Shown: positions 8,915 to 18,936, counted from the first letter of the stretch. The stretch: DNA of 64,000 nt from Chitinophagaceae bacterium (GCA_947476485.1 CANJQU010000001.1:1-64000), one strand, 5' to 3'. Notes: generated by a model from the sequence alone, not told the origin. Numbers and translations are program-made.

Positions 8915-9017
8915 ATGAATGAGCCAGCGCAGGTAACTGTGGCGAAGTGTGTGTGTAAAAAAAAGTGCCTTCCGGTTGCGGAAAGCACGATAACAATTTT
9001 ATTTCGGGTAGAATAGG

Positions 9018-9455
9018 CTACTTCTTTGGCGGTTTAGGCAAAGAGTCTACGCTGATAATTGGTGTGGTGCGGCCCATGTGGCAGGTCACGCATTGTATCT
9101 GCTCCAGCGGATCGCCCATGGTTTTGATCTTGCCAAGGTGGTCTGCATTTATTGCGGCGGTCATGATCATCATTTCGCGGGCAACATTCTTTTCTTTCTT
9201 GTCGTCTGATGCGAAGTCCCATTTTGGATGTTCCTGCCCGGGAACTGCAGTAGCCACGTGGCAATAATTGCAACGTACACCGAGCGCCCTTGAATAGTTC
9301 CTCATGATGTCATGCAACTTCTCCTCAGAAATGTCTTTGGGCAGTATTTTCAGGTTAGTAGGCTTGTCATCATCGTGTTTCTGTACGAAACTTTGAAGGA
9401 ATAGCATGCCGCAGCAAAGGACAGATACGAGGGCTAGTTTTTTATTTATGCGCAT
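9018..9455 (-). CDS. Exported dihaem c-type cytochrome
   Basis: A 145-residue protein with an N-terminal signal segment and two haem-attachment motifs, CNYCH near residue 80 and CVTCH near 123. The stretch NLKILPKDISEEKLHDIMRN before the first motif is typical of the small cytochromes related to the photosynthetic reaction-centre cytochrome subunit that occur widely in non-photosynthetic Bacteroidota. It probably carries electrons in the periplasm or on the membrane; its partner is unknown. It is not in an operon with an oxidase. A large nested inverted repeat lies upstream at 9532-9679. Confidence 0.8.
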   Translation of the reverse strand: MRINKKLALVSVLCCGMLFLQSFVQKHDDDKPTNLKILPKDISEEKLHDIMRNYSRALGVRCNYCHVATAVPGQEHPKWDFASDDKKEKNVAREMMIMTAAINADHLGKIKTMGDPLEQIQCVTCHMGRTTPIISVDSLPKPPKK

Positions 9456-9531
9456 AAAATGATTTGTAAGCTAAAGTAAGTAAAAAGTATTGAAAACGCT
9501 TTTTACGAGGCATAACAATTTGGCTCTCCTC

Positions 9532-9679
9532 AAGTTGCCCCGACCTTCAGGCCGGGGAGTGGTTATCAAAAGCTACAGGCTTTAGCCCAAACAAAGCAAG
9601 AAATGTATGGCTGTTGTTTTTGGGCTAAAGCCTGTGATTAGCACTATTGCAGACCCGGATCTGAAGGTTGGGGCAACTT
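9532..9679. repeat. Nested double inverted repeat (REPIN-like element)
   Basis: The outer arms are AAGTTGCCCCGACCTTCAG (9532-9550) and its near reverse complement CTGAAGGTTGGGGCAACTT (9661-9679). The inner arms ACAGGCTTTAGCCCA (9576-9590, last base approximate) and TGGGCTAAAGCCTGT (9621-9635) are an exact 15-bp pair. The whole ~148-bp unit could form a cruciform. It lies between genes, as mobile REP doublets do. It differs in sequence from the REPs near 39.3 kb. Confidence 0.8.
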
Positions 9680-9699
9680 TAAAATCAGTCAGTTTAAGA

Positions 9700-10635
9700 C
9701 TATATATGCAGCTTAAAATACTCCAGCGTACGTTTCAGCCCTTCGTGGCGGTCAACCTTTGGTTCCCAGCCAAGTATTTCTCTTGCCTTGGTGATGTTTG
9801 GCTTACGTTGCTTAGGGTCATCCTGGGGTAGCGGCTCGTATACTATCTTGGATTTTGAGCCGGTCAGTTTCAGCACCTCTTCGGCAAACTCCAGCAACGT
9901 TATCTCTGATGGGTTGCCGATGTTCACAGGCATTACATAATCAGAAAGCAGGAGCCTGTAGATTCCCTCTACAAGGTCATCTACATAGCAGAACGAACGC
10001 GTCTGCGAACCATCGCCATATACGGTAACATCTTCACCACGCAGCGCCTGGCTCATGAATGTAGGCAGTGCGCGGCCATCGTCGAGGCGCATGCGCGGGC
10101 CATAGGTATTGAATATGCGGATGATGCGGGTCTCCACCTGGTGGAAAGTATTGTAAGCCCTTGTAATGCTCTCCATAAAGCGCTTGGCCTCATCATATAC
10201 ACCACGTGGACCAACAGGGTTAACATTACCCCAGTACTCTTCTGTTTGCGGATGTACCAGCGGGTCGCCATAAACTTCAGAAGTAGAAGCTACAAGTATA
10301 CGTGCGCCTTTAGATTTAGCAAGACCCAGTAGGTTGTGCGTGCCAAGTGCGCCTACCTTCAATGTCTGTATCGGCATCTTCAGGTAGTCTATAGGGCTGG
10401 CGGGAGATGCAAAATGAAGGATGTAATCGATGTCGCCGGGTACATGCACGAACTTGGTAACATCGTGGTGGTAAAACTGGAACTCCCTCACAGGGAACAG
10501 GTGCTCGATGTTTTTAATGTTGCCGGTAAGCAGGTTATCCATCCCTATTACCTCATAGCCTTCTTTCAGAAAGCGGTCGCATAAGTGAGAACCTAAAAAC
10601 CCCGCTGCGCCTGTGATCAGTATCCGTTTTGCCAT
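9700..10635 (-). CDS. UDP-glucuronate decarboxylase (UDP-xylose synthase)
   Basis: A 311-residue short-chain dehydrogenase/epimerase-fold enzyme that converts UDP-glucuronate to UDP-xylose using bound NAD. Visible motifs are the nucleotide-binding GAAGFLGSH at residues 8-16, HFASPASP typical of UXS enzymes, the STSEVYGDP strand, and the YDEAKR catalytic Tyr/Lys. [10 protein letters not shown] and the late [14 protein letters not shown] are also classical. It lies just downstream of a UDP-glucose dehydrogenase gene on the same strand (115 nt gap), which would supply its substrate. Together they make nucleotide sugars for surface polysaccharide. Confidence 0.92.
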   Translation of the reverse strand: MAKRILITGAAGFLGSHLCDRFLKEGYEVIGMDNLLTGNIKNIEHLFPVREFQFYHHDVTKFVHVPGDIDYILHFASPASPIDYLKMPIQTLKVGALGTHNLLGLAKSKGARILVASTSEVYGDPLVHPQTEEYWGNVNPVGPRGVYDEAKRFMESITRAYNTFHQVETRIIRIFNTYGPRMRLDDGRALPTFMSQALRGEDVTVYGDGSQTRSFCYVDDLVEGIYRLLLSDYVMPVNIGNPSEITLLEFAEEVLKLTGSKSKIVYEPLPQDDPKQRKPNITKAREILGWEPKVDRHEGLKRTLEYFKLHI

Positions 10636-10749
10636 TGTTTAGTTGTTAATACTTAGTAAGAGTCCTGGATTTTTTTTCGGTTATTGTGGAAATATACTTT
10701 TTCGTCTAAGGCAGACTTATTAACTTATCAACCTATCAACTTTTTAACA

Positions 10750-12129
10750 TTAATCCCTTGTCGCCCTTTCCCTGATGATTGTATCGTGCGGTGCAGGCAA
10801 GGTGTCATGTATCTGTGGGTGCACGATCTTTCTGCCAATGCTTTCATAATACACGCCCAGATCTTCCATTTTTTCGAGTGAATAAACGTTGCGGCCATCA
10901 AAGATCGCGGGGTGCTTCAGTGCACTGCAAATGCGTTCAAAATCAGGATTTCTGAACTCGCTCCATTCTGTCACCACGATCAGTGCGCTAGCGCCGGTCA
11001 GCGCATCATACTGGTCTTCTGCATAGAATATTTTGTCGCCGAGTATCTGTTTTACGTTGTTCATAGCCTCCGGGTCGAAGACGCGCAGTTTTGCACCGCC
11101 GGCCAGTAGCTCATTTATCAGTTCCAGCGCCGGTGCGTCGCGGATATCATCGGTTTCAGGCTTGAACGCAAGACCCCATATCGCAAATGTATATTCGGAA
11201 AGGTCGCTGCCGAAGTAGTTCCTTACCTTTTTGCCGAGCACCAGTTTCTGGCGCTCATTTACCTGCATTACTGTGTTGACAAGCTGGAAATCATAGTCCA
11301 TTTCAAGGGCTGTGAAAGCAAGCGCCTTGACGTCTTTTGGAAAACAACTGCCACCATAACCAATGCCCGGGAACAGGAAGCGCTTGCCGATACGGCTGTC
11401 ACCGCCCATGCCAATGCGCACCCAGTCTACGTTTGCGCCGGTTTTTTCGCACAGGTTGGCCATTTCATTCATAAATGATATACGCATTGCCAGGTAAGAA
11501 TTGGCCGCATATTTCGTCATTTCAGAGGAGCGTTCGTCCATGAAGTGGATAGGATTGCCCTGCCGCACATATGGCTGGTACAGTTCGTCCATTACCTTCT
11601 TTGCCTTTTCAGACGAAGTGCCTATAACTACGCGGTCGGGCTTCAGGAAGTCTTCCACAGCTACTCCTTCACGCAGGAATTCTGGGTTCGATACTACGTC
11701 AAATAATTCGGTGTCCAGGTGTTGCGCCAATACAGCGTGCACTTTCTCTGCCGTGCCAACCGGTACGGTGCTTTTGTTCACGATCACAGTATACTTAGTG
11801 ATGATCGTGCTCAGCGATTTGGCTACGTCCAGCACATATTGAAGGTCCGCAGAACCATCCTTGCCCGGAGGGGTAGGGAGCGCCAGAAAGATCACCTTTG
11901 CGTCCTTTATGCCATCGGCAAGTGATGTAGTGAAATGCAGTCTTTTTTCCTTGATATTACGCTCAAGCAGTATGTCCAGGCCGGGCTCATAAATCGGTGA
12001 TGAGCCTTGCTTCAGGTTGTTTATTTTTTTTTCGTCTATATCTATGCAGGTGACTTTATTGCCGGTTTCTGCAAAACATGTGCCTGTAACTAATCCTACG
12101 TATCCTGTACCGATGATCGCTAATTGCAT
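10750..12129 (-). CDS. ugd: UDP-glucose 6-dehydrogenase
   Basis: A 459-residue enzyme oxidising UDP-glucose to UDP-glucuronate with 2 NAD+. It starts MQLAIIGTGYVGLVTGTCFA, the dinucleotide-binding motif. The catalytic Cys is in GYGGSCFPKDVKA, and NPEFLREG and AIWGLAFKPETDDIRDAP are also present. The start at 12129 is chosen because the Rossmann motif must begin there; an upstream in-frame extension is not protein-like. A TACTTTTG box lies 22 nt upstream. The product feeds the decarboxylase encoded next. Confidence 0.96.
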   Translation of the reverse strand: MQLAIIGTGYVGLVTGTCFAETGNKVTCIDIDEKKINNLKQGSSPIYEPGLDILLERNIKEKRLHFTTSLADGIKDAKVIFLALPTPPGKDGSADLQYVLDVAKSLSTIITKYTVIVNKSTVPVGTAEKVHAVLAQHLDTELFDVVSNPEFLREGVAVEDFLKPDRVVIGTSSEKAKKVMDELYQPYVRQGNPIHFMDERSSEMTKYAANSYLAMRISFMNEMANLCEKTGANVDWVRIGMGGDSRIGKRFLFPGIGYGGSCFPKDVKALAFTALEMDYDFQLVNTVMQVNERQKLVLGKKVRNYFGSDLSEYTFAIWGLAFKPETDDIRDAPALELINELLAGGAKLRVFDPEAMNNVKQILGDKIFYAEDQYDALTGASALIVVTEWSEFRNPDFERICSALKHPAIFDGRNVYSLEKMEDLGVYYESIGRKIVHPQIHDTLPAPHDTIIRERATRD

Positions 12130-12151
12130 TTTATTATAATAGATTGAGGCG

Positions 12152-12159
12152 CAAAAGTA
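12152..12159 (-). promoter_or_regulatory. -7 promoter box of ugd
   Basis: The minus strand reads TACTTTTG (TAnnTTTG), 22 nt before the ugd ATG; it likely serves the ugd-decarboxylase pair. Confidence 0.5.
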
Positions 12160-12254
12160 ATTATTATTACTTTTAACGTGAAATAAGAATTTTTGGAATA
12201 TTTTTTGCAGTATTAAACCTGCAAGGCCAAAAATAGTCTTAGTAACGCAAAAAT

Positions 12255-12262
12255 TATCTTTG
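12255..12262 (+). promoter_or_regulatory. -7 promoter box of the first paralogous lipoprotein
   Basis: TATCTTTG matches TAnnTTTG, 22 nt before the ATG at 12285, in the divergent gap shared with ugd. Confidence 0.5.
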
Positions 12263-12284
12263 CTAACCATAAAATAATAGACCG

Positions 12285-13133
12285 ATGCGCAATTCAAGAT
12301 TTTTCCTTTTTTTCAATACAGCGCTACTGACCGTGGCAATATTCATTTTTATGGCATCCTGCCATAGAAAAGCCAAGGATACATTAACGAATACCGACGA
12401 TAATGGCGGATATGCTTCAGATAATGTGAAGATGGAACAGAACAGCAGCGACGTTGTTTCTATGGCCGATATTGCAGCCGCAACGAACAGTGGTTCTGGT
12501 CTGCGTACCAGTGGCACCACGATCGGTGGCTGTGCGACGGTAACAAATGACTCTGTGGGGGCCATACATACCCTTACCATTGATTTTGGCACTTCAAACT
12601 GTACCTGCCTTGACGGAAAGAACCGCAGGGGCAAGATAATTGTTACCTATACCGGCCGTTATAAAGATGCCGGGAGTACACATACCATCACCTACAACAA
12701 TTATTTTGTAAACGACAACCAGCTCTCCGGCCTTAAGACCGTGACTAATATGGGCACCAACACGAGCGGGCAGGTATACTATACAGTAACAGTTAACGAT
12801 ACATTGAATTTGGGCGCAGGAAACGGACAGATAGTATGGGCGGGCAGCCGCACACGCACCTGGCTTTCCGGGTATGACACACATGTCTGGAGTGACGATT
12901 CTTACGAGATATCCGGAACAACTACGCTCACACGGGCGAACGGTAATATGTTTACGATGAACATTATCACACCCTTGAAAGTAGCTTATGGCTGTGCATG
13001 GATAAAATCAGGGAAAGCAACGGTTACCCGCCCGAGCGGTGTTACTGCAACGCTGGATTATGGGGATGGTAACTGCGATAATGAAGCACAGCTTACCATC
13101 GGTACGCACACCTATAACATTACGTTGAAATAA
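12285..13133 (+). CDS. Lipoprotein of unknown function, paralogue 1
   Basis: A 282-residue predicted lipoprotein: signal MRNSRFFLFF... with a lipobox ending FMASC. It shares its architecture with the next gene: an acidic NTDDNGGYASDNVKMEQ region after the Cys, a conserved CTCLDGKNRRGKIIVTYTG core near residue 105, then THTITYNNYFVNDNQL, and Cys residues near the end. No known domain is recognised. It follows its own promoter box and ends with an intrinsic terminator, so it is transcribed alone. The pair looks like a recent tandem duplication (inference). Confidence 0.7.
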   Translation: MRNSRFFLFFNTALLTVAIFIFMASCHRKAKDTLTNTDDNGGYASDNVKMEQNSSDVVSMADIAAATNSGSGLRTSGTTIGGCATVTNDSVGAIHTLTIDFGTSNCTCLDGKNRRGKIIVTYTGRYKDAGSTHTITYNNYFVNDNQLSGLKTVTNMGTNTSGQVYYTVTVNDTLNLGAGNGQIVWAGSRTRTWLSGYDTHVWSDDSYEISGTTTLTRANGNMFTMNIITPLKVAYGCAWIKSGKATVTRPSGVTATLDYGDGNCDNEAQLTIGTHTYNITLK

Positions 13134-13154
13134 TTATTTGGTTATTTTTCTAAT

Positions 13155-13181
13155 AAAAGGCGGAAATGTGTTCCGCCTTTT
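13155..13181 (+). terminator. Intrinsic terminator after lipoprotein 1
   Basis: AAAAGGCGGAA and TTCCGCCTTTT form an 11-bp stem around a 5-nt loop, 21 nt after the stop at 13133. Confidence 0.85.
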
Positions 13182-13290
13182 ATATTTTGTGCTATAATCT
13201 GTATGCAACATTAACCACTATTCGTATATTAGCGGCAAAATTCATTATTACTAACCATTAAGAAGCCCAGTTAAACAACCATATTGAACT

Positions 13291-14172
13291 ATGCAATTCA
13301 ATTTTAATTTCAAAAGGAGCTCGTTTTTTGTACTCATGTCTGCATTCCTGTTGGCTTCTTCTGCCATGGTATTCCAGGCTTGCCAGAAAAGCAATGACAA
13401 TAACATTGGCAATGCTGACGACCAGGGTGGATATGCATCCGATATATCCCGGATCGAGTGGGCAAATGATGATGTTATCTCAATTGCAGATGCAGCGGGT
13501 TCAGTATATAATGGAGCTTATATGCGCTCATCAAAAGCCACAGAGATAGGCGCATGCTGTACAGTAGGTACAGATACAGATGATGTGGCAGGTATGCATT
13601 CGCTGGTTATTCGTTTCGGATCCGATGATTGTGTATGCCTTGATGGCAGGAAGAGGAGAGGTACGATTATCGTGAAATACATGGGTAACTATGCTGATGC
13701 CGGCCAGACCCACACGATCACTTTCAACAACTACTATGTGAATGAAAACCAGCTTATGGGTACAATAAGCACTGTGCGTGTGGACACGACGATCACAGGA
13801 AACTGGTACTACAAGGTTTCAGCAAGGGACTCTATGGACGTGAATCCGGATCCGCTGAAAAGTCAGTATGTTGTGTGGTACGGTTCGCTTACACGCAAAT
13901 GGATCCAGGGTTATGGTACCGGTGACAGGAGCGATGACATATTCTCGATCTCAGGAAGCGCTATGTTGACCAGGCAGAATGGTAACCGTTTCTCTGTTGA
14001 TATTACAACCCCTTTGCAATTTGCTTTGAACTGCAATAATTGCGAGTCTGGAGTGGCGAATGTGACGGCGCCACAAGGTGTGCGTATACTTAATTACGGT
14101 GCCGGCACCTGCGATGATAATGCCCAGCTTAATATTGGCGTACATATTTACCAGCTTAAGCTGGTTCCGTAG
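13291..14172 (+). CDS. Lipoprotein of unknown function, paralogue 2
   Basis: A 293-residue predicted lipoprotein, paralogue of the gene at 12285. The signal peptide ends MVFQAC. Shared blocks are NADDQGGYASDISRIEW, CVCLDGRKRRGTIIVKYMG, THTITFNNYYVNENQL and a Cys-containing end. The paired Cys residues (CVC near residue 112, NCNNC near 250) are conserved in spacing with paralogue 1 and may form disulfides. It sits between two intrinsic terminators, so it is its own unit. Function is unknown. Confidence 0.7.
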   Translation: MQFNFNFKRSSFFVLMSAFLLASSAMVFQACQKSNDNNIGNADDQGGYASDISRIEWANDDVISIADAAGSVYNGAYMRSSKATEIGACCTVGTDTDDVAGMHSLVIRFGSDDCVCLDGRKRRGTIIVKYMGNYADAGQTHTITFNNYYVNENQLMGTISTVRVDTTITGNWYYKVSARDSMDVNPDPLKSQYVVWYGSLTRKWIQGYGTGDRSDDIFSISGSAMLTRQNGNRFSVDITTPLQFALNCNNCESGVANVTAPQGVRILNYGAGTCDDNAQLNIGVHIYQLKLVP

Positions 14173-14195
14173 TGAACTGATAAGAACATTTAATT

Positions 14196-14219
14196 AAAAG
14201 GCGGGTCTTCCCGCCTTTT
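14196..14219. terminator. Bidirectional intrinsic terminator
   Basis: AAAAGGCGGG-tctt-CCCGCCTTTT lies between the convergent stops at 14172 (+) and 14224 (-), with T-rich flanks on both strands, so it can serve both genes. Confidence 0.85.
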
Positions 14220-14223
14220 GTTT

Positions 14224-15396
14224 TTACAGGCAGGACTGTAGTATTTCGCATGCAGAGCGGATCTCTGCGTTTGTAATGGTAAGCGGCGGTGCAAAACGGA
14301 TACATTCCGGGGCAAACAGGAACCAGTCGGAGAACAAGCCTTTTGCAAGGCAGCGCCGCAGGGTTTCCGAAACAAGGGCCGGCGTTTCTAATTCTATGGC
14401 CATCAGCAATCCTTTGCTTCTAATGGCTTTTATTGAGGGGTGTGTCAGCAATGAGCGACACAACTGTTCTTTTTCAGCTACCGAGGCAACCAGGCCTTCA
14501 TTAAGCAGTACATTCATCCCCGCCATGCCGGCAGCACAGCATACCGGGTGCCCGCCAAAAGTGGTAATGTGACCAAGCACTGGGCTATGTGTCAATGTCT
14601 GCATCAGTTCGTGAGAGGCGATAAACGCACCCATGGGCATGCCACCGCCCAGCGCTTTGCCCAGCAATACCACGTCAGGGGTCACGCCATAGTGCTCAAA
14701 GCCCCAAAGCTTGCCGGTGCGGCCAAATCCGCATTGTATCTCATCGAATATCAACAGTGTTCCTGTGCGGGTACATTTTTCACGCAGTTGTTTCAGCCAG
14801 TTTATATCCGGTTCGATCACGCCTGCTTCACCTTGTACGGTCTCAACGATCACGCATGCAACCTGTTCGTTTATGCCCAGTAAAAGCGCTTCGGAGTTGT
14901 AATCGTATCGCCATACGCCCGGCAACAGCGGACGGAACGCATTTCTCCAGTATTCGTCGCCCATAACACTGAGTGCCCCAAGGGTATTGCCATGGTAGCT
15001 GCGGTTGCAACTAATTATGTCTGTGCGACCGGTTGCGCGACGTGCCAGCTTAAGGGCGCCTTCTGTAGCCTCCGTGCCGGAATTAGTAAAATAAACACAA
15101 TCGAGGCTGGCGGGCAGGTGTTTCGCAAGTAGCTCTGCATACTTCACCTGTGGGCTCTGCACCAGTTCACCATACACCATGACGTGCATATATGCTTCCG
15201 CCTGCTTTTTTACGGCATCAACCACTGCAGGGTGGCTATGGCCAATATTGCATACACTGATGCCACCTATCATGTCCAGGTAATGCTTACCATCCACATC
15301 ATGCAGATAGCTGCCCGATGCCGACACGATCTCTATGCCTACAGGAGTAGGTGATGTCTGGGCTACATGTTGCTGGAAGAGCTGGCGGTTGTTCAT
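14224..15396 (-). CDS. Class III pyridoxal-phosphate aminotransferase (acetylornithine/ornithine type)
   Basis: A 390-residue PLP enzyme. Family marks: [20 protein letters not shown] near the N-terminus, [17 protein letters not shown] binding the phosphate, [14 protein letters not shown], the [13 protein letters not shown] strand with the Asp that contacts PLP, and the Schiff-base Lys in [13 protein letters not shown]. It resembles acetylornithine and ornithine aminotransferases; no other arginine genes are near, so the substrate is open. It overlaps the upstream macro-domain gene by 4 nt, which indicates translational coupling. Confidence 0.85.
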   Translation of the reverse strand: MNNRQLFQQHVAQTSPTPVGIEIVSASGSYLHDVDGKHYLDMIGGISVCNIGHSHPAVVDAVKKQAEAYMHVMVYGELVQSPQVKYAELLAKHLPASLDCVYFTNSGTEATEGALKLARRATGRTDIISCNRSYHGNTLGALSVMGDEYWRNAFRPLLPGVWRYDYNSEALLLGINEQVACVIVETVQGEAGVIEPDINWLKQLREKCTRTGTLLIFDEIQCGFGRTGKLWGFEHYGVTPDVVLLGKALGGGMPMGAFIASHELMQTLTHSPVLGHITTFGGHPVCCAAGMAGMNVLLNEGLVASVAEKEQLCRSLLTHPSIKAIRSKGLLMAIELETPALVSETLRRCLAKGLFSDWFLFAPECIRFAPPLTITNAEIRSACEILQSCL

Positions 15397-15905
15397 GCTT
15401 GTTTATTTAGGAGCGTATGGTAGATGTCGTAATTCTCATCATCAAAACAAACGAAGATGATCTCAGTCAGCGCATCCGGATGAACTGCATTAAAATCATT
15501 AGTTGCTTTTAATGCTATTTCAGCCGCATCGTCCTTCGGAAAATGGTACACCCCGGTACTGATATTGGGGAACGCAATGGTTTTTATGCTATGTTCCAGG
15601 GCCAGCAGCAGGCTATTGTGGTAGGCATTGTAAAGCAACTGGTTGTCGGAGCTATTGCCGTGCCATACCGGCCCTACGGTGTGAATAACGTAGCGGGCAG
15701 GCAGCTTATAGCCGTTCGTGATCTTTGCTTCCCCGGTTTTGCAGCCGTTCAGCTCGCGGCATGCTTCCAGCAGTTCCCTTCCCGCTGCGCGGTGGATGGC
15801 GCCATCTACGCCGCCTCCCCCAAGCAGGGAAGTATTGGCCGCATTGACAATAGCATCAGCGGCTATTTTTGTTATATCTCCTTTCACAAGGCTGATCTTT
15901 ACCAT
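15393..15905 (-). CDS. Macro-domain protein (O-acetyl-ADP-ribose deacetylase-like)
   Basis: A 170-residue single macro domain. [36 protein letters not shown] and [15 protein letters not shown] are the classical ADP-ribose-binding segments of the YmdB/MacroD group, with the catalytic-loop Asn and Asp present. These enzymes hydrolyse O-acetyl-ADP-ribose or remove mono-ADP-ribose from proteins. The gene lies 9 nt after cca and overlaps the aminotransferase by 4 nt, so cca, macro and aminotransferase probably form one operon. Confidence 0.9.
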   Translation of the reverse strand: MVKISLVKGDITKIAADAIVNAANTSLLGGGGVDGAIHRAAGRELLEACRELNGCKTGEAKITNGYKLPARYVIHTVGPVWHGNSSDNQLLYNAYHNSLLLALEHSIKTIAFPNISTGVYHFPKDDAAEIALKATNDFNAVHPDALTEIIFVCFDDENYDIYHTLLNKQA

Positions 15906-15914
15906 ACTAATGCG

Positions 15915-17330
15915 TTATACCGGTTTTAGATTGAGTTCAGCCGCTTTTTGCAGCAGCAGCTCATAAGCCGCCTCGTAGTTATTCGGGATAATACCATCCA
16001 GTATGGCTTCCCTTATAGCGGTTTTGAGCACGCCTACTTCACGCGATGGGGTTAAGTTAAACAGCCGCATAATGTCATCGCCGGTTATAGGTGGCTGCCA
16101 GTTGCGTATCTTATCGCTCTCCTCCACTTCTTTTAGCCGTTGTTTCACTAGTTCAAAGTTCTCCAGGTAGCGCTTTACTTTGGCCTTGTTCTTAGAGGTA
16201 ATGTCGCTTTCGCACAGTATCATCAGGTCTTCCAGGTTTTCGCCGGCATCAAAGAGCAGGCGGCGCATGGCCGAGTCTGTAATGTCTTCCTTAGTCAGGC
16301 TAATGGGGCGCAGATGCAGCAGTACCAGTTTGGCCACATACTTCATATGTTCATTGAGCGGCAGTTTCAGTTGCTTGAAGATGCGTGGCACCATACGTTC
16401 GCCTACTACTTCGTGTCCGTGAAACGTCCAGCCGTGACCTTCTTCATAGGCCTTTGTGGCAGGCTTGCCTATATCATGCAGCAGGGCGGCCCAGCGCAGC
16501 CACAGGTCATCGCTTTTTGATGCCGTATTGTCAATTACCTGCAGGGTATGGTAAAAGTTATCCTTATGTCCTTTGCCCTCAATGATCTCAACACCTGAGA
16601 GTGCTGCAAACTGCGGAAAGAACTCCTTCAGCAGCCCTGACCGGAACAGCAGATCAAGCCCGACTGAGGGTTTAGCGGCCTTCATGATCTTGTTGAACTC
16701 ATCTATGATGCGCTCCTGGGATACGATCTTTATCCGCTCCTTATTACGTGAAATGGCTTCGAAAACCTCGGGTGTAATTGTAAAGCCAAGTTGTGTAGCA
16801 AACCGTATTGCCCGCATCATGCGCAGCGGGTCATCGGAGAATGTTATATCCGGTCCCAGCGGTGTGCGGATGATCTTGTCTGCAAGGTCGTTGATGCCAT
16901 TGAACGGGTCTATCAGCTTGCCATAGTCGTCCTTGTTGAGGCTGATAGCGAGGGCATTTATAGTAAAATCACGGCGGAGCTGGTCATCGGCAATGGTGCC
17001 GGGCGTTACTTCCGGCTTGCGTGAGTCTGAGGTGTAGGACTCTTTGCGGGCGCCCACAAACTCCACATCAAAACCATTGAGCCGGAACTGTGCGGTGCCG
17101 AAGGTCTTAAAGTAGTTCACCTGTGGCTTTTGTGGCAACATGGCTGCTACAGCATGGGCAAGCGCTATTCCATCCCCTGTGCATACAATATCTGCATCCT
17201 TCGTAATCCTGCCAAGCAGGTTGTCCCGCACAAAACCACCTATCAGGTAGCAGCTCACGCCCATGCCGGCTGCGGCCTCACCAACAAGTTCAAATAATTT
17301 AAGTTCTTCTGCGGAGCAAACAATATCCAT
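15915..17330 (-). CDS. cca: CCA tRNA nucleotidyltransferase with HD domain
   Basis: A 471-residue class II tRNA nucleotidyltransferase that adds or repairs the 3' CCA. The N-terminal head has [11 protein letters not shown] and the metal-binding [17 protein letters not shown] and [17 protein letters not shown] follow. A C-terminal HD phosphohydrolase domain shows LLHDIGKP. The start at 17330 ([13 protein letters not shown]) is chosen because a TATCTTTG box lies only 9 nt upstream of it. It leads a probable three-gene operon with the macro-domain and aminotransferase genes. Confidence 0.93.
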   Translation of the reverse strand: MDIVCSAEELKLFELVGEAAAGMGVSCYLIGGFVRDNLLGRITKDADIVCTGDGIALAHAVAAMLPQKPQVNYFKTFGTAQFRLNGFDVEFVGARKESYTSDSRKPEVTPGTIADDQLRRDFTINALAISLNKDDYGKLIDPFNGINDLADKIIRTPLGPDITFSDDPLRMMRAIRFATQLGFTITPEVFEAISRNKERIKIVSQERIIDEFNKIMKAAKPSVGLDLLFRSGLLKEFFPQFAALSGVEIIEGKGHKDNFYHTLQVIDNTASKSDDLWLRWAALLHDIGKPATKAYEEGHGWTFHGHEVVGERMVPRIFKQLKLPLNEHMKYVAKLVLLHLRPISLTKEDITDSAMRRLLFDAGENLEDLMILCESDITSKNKAKVKRYLENFELVKQRLKEVEESDKIRNWQPPITGDDIMRLFNLTPSREVGVLKTAIREAILDGIIPNNYEAAYELLLQKAAELNLKPV

Positions 17331-17339
17331 GATAGGGTA

Positions 17340-17347
17340 CAAAGATA
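17340..17347 (-). promoter_or_regulatory. -7 promoter box of cca
   Basis: The minus strand reads TATCTTTG, 9 nt before the ATG at 17330, implying a very short leader. Confidence 0.5.
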
Positions 17348-17461
17348 GGTTGCCGGGTTATAGGTTCATAGTTGAATGCCACGATAAATTAATGTATGAC
17401 GAAGGTTTTGAATTGCAATTGCTCCCCGATAAAATATCTTTACACCTTTATACGATCCGGT

Positions 17462-18511
17462 ATGCAAATGAATTTGAGTGAAGCGGTGTTGCAGAAGGTG
17501 TCTGTACACTATATTGGGAATAAGGGGAATGGGCAGGACCTGGTGACATCTAAGAAGCCGCTGAAGCTGGAAGTGGATGATCTGCGCATCATCAAAGATG
17601 CGTTCATGGCTAAGTTCACTGCCGAACTGGATAAATACTCTTTCCACCACCTTTCTTCGCTGGACTATAATGAGGTCTACAATTACTGCCTGGAGACGCT
17701 GGCAGAGACGGCAACTTTTCATAAGAACTCGGTGAACATTGCGAAGCACCTGTATGAGGCCACCATGCACCCTAAGATAAAGACCGGCGAGCTCTATGTA
17801 TGCCATTATGAGAATTGCCTGGTGGATGGCGCTTTTGTGGAAGCGATAGGTATCTATAAAACCGAGACAAAAAACAACTTCATTGACCTTGCTATCGACG
17901 ATCATGAATTCTCGCTGACCATGCGCGAGGGTGTGGACGTATCGAAGTTTGACAAGGCTTGCCTGGTGCTGCCCACCAACGCAGAGAAGGGCTTTGATGT
18001 GCTGATCTATGACAGCGCCAACAGGGGCGAGGAAGCGGTGTTCTGGCGGGAAACCTTCCTTAGCGTGATACCGCAGGCCACAGAATACTTCCAGACGAAC
18101 CAGTTCCTGAATGTGGCGAAGCAGTTTATTGCCAAGCAATTGCCAGAGGAATACGACATTGCCAAGACCGACCAGATAGACCTGCTCAATAAGTCGGTGG
18201 AGTACTTCAGAGCCAATGAGTCGTTTGATAAGAAGAAGTTTGAGAAAGAGGTGTTTGATGACAGCGGCATGATCAAGGCGTTCCGGAAGTTTGAGACCAA
18301 CTATGCCGAGATGAATGACCTGGAGCTGCCCGACCAGTTTGATATCTCTACGCTTGCTGTAAAGAAGCAGGCGCGGGTATTCAAGAGCGTGCTGAAGCTG
18401 GATAAGAACTTTCATGTGTACATACATGGGGATAAGAGCCTGATAGAGAAGGGTTATGACGAGCGGGTAGGGAAGAGCTTTTACAAGATATACTTTGATG
18501 AAGAAGAGTAG
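17462..18511 (+). CDS. Nucleoid-associated protein, NdpA/NA37 family
   Basis: A 349-residue protein matching the 37-kDa nucleoid-associated family by its start (LSEAVLQKVSVHYIGNK), the HHLSSLDYNEVYNYCLETL stretch, the central LYVCHYENCLVDGAFVEAIG segment and the end KIYFDEEE. These proteins bind DNA or nucleoid components in the cytoplasm; the exact role is unsettled. Two starts are possible, ATG at 17462 or 17468. It is divergent from cca across about 130 nt and stands alone. Confidence 0.75.
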   Translation: MQMNLSEAVLQKVSVHYIGNKGNGQDLVTSKKPLKLEVDDLRIIKDAFMAKFTAELDKYSFHHLSSLDYNEVYNYCLETLAETATFHKNSVNIAKHLYEATMHPKIKTGELYVCHYENCLVDGAFVEAIGIYKTETKNNFIDLAIDDHEFSLTMREGVDVSKFDKACLVLPTNAEKGFDVLIYDSANRGEEAVFWRETFLSVIPQATEYFQTNQFLNVAKQFIAKQLPEEYDIAKTDQIDLLNKSVEYFRANESFDKKKFEKEVFDDSGMIKAFRKFETNYAEMNDLELPDQFDISTLAVKKQARVFKSVLKLDKNFHVYIHGDKSLIEKGYDERVGKSFYKIYFDEEE

Positions 18512-18516
18512 CCCGG

Positions 18517-18936
18517 CTAGTATTTAGTAGCCATGAATACACAAGTATCGTTTATCGTGCCGGTGGTGATACGGGTCAGTACCAGGGTAACGCCGATGAT
18601 GGTTCCTACTTGCTGCACTGTATATCCGTTGCCGCAACTGTCGGTGTAAACGGTTGCCGGGAAAAGGATTGTGTCACCATATGCGGTGCCGACGAATGTG
18701 ATCGACCTGGAGCAGAAGCCGGTGTCTGTGTGGCCGGTATAGTATACGGAGTTTACATTATCTACGGGTGAGGCAATGTTTATGGTATGCGTCTGTGAAT
18801 CGCAGGAGTTGATGCCGGTCCACAAGCCATCGAATTTGCCGCCATAGTTTATGGGCGGGCCTTTTTTGTGGCAGGAGAAAATGACGATCAATGCTGTGCA
18901 AAGTAATAATATGACCGGCAGGATACTTTTTTTCAT
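18517..18936 (-). CDS. Small lipoprotein of unknown function
   Basis: A 139-residue predicted lipoprotein. The start at 18936 gives MKKSILPVILLLCTALIVIF then SC, a clear SPII signal. The mature part begins HKKGPPINYGGKFDGLWTG, a short calycin-like or lipocalin-like opening often seen in small Bacteroidota lipoproteins, and contains four further Cys. I recognise no family. It converges with the NdpA-type gene with a 5-nt gap and is the last gene before a ~2.4-kb gene-free repeat region. Confidence 0.6.
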   Translation of the reverse strand: MKKSILPVILLLCTALIVIFSCHKKGPPINYGGKFDGLWTGINSCDSQTHTINIASPVDNVNSVYYTGHTDTGFCSRSITFVGTAYGDTILFPATVYTDSCGNGYTVQQVGTIIGVTLVLTRITTGTINDTCVFMATKY

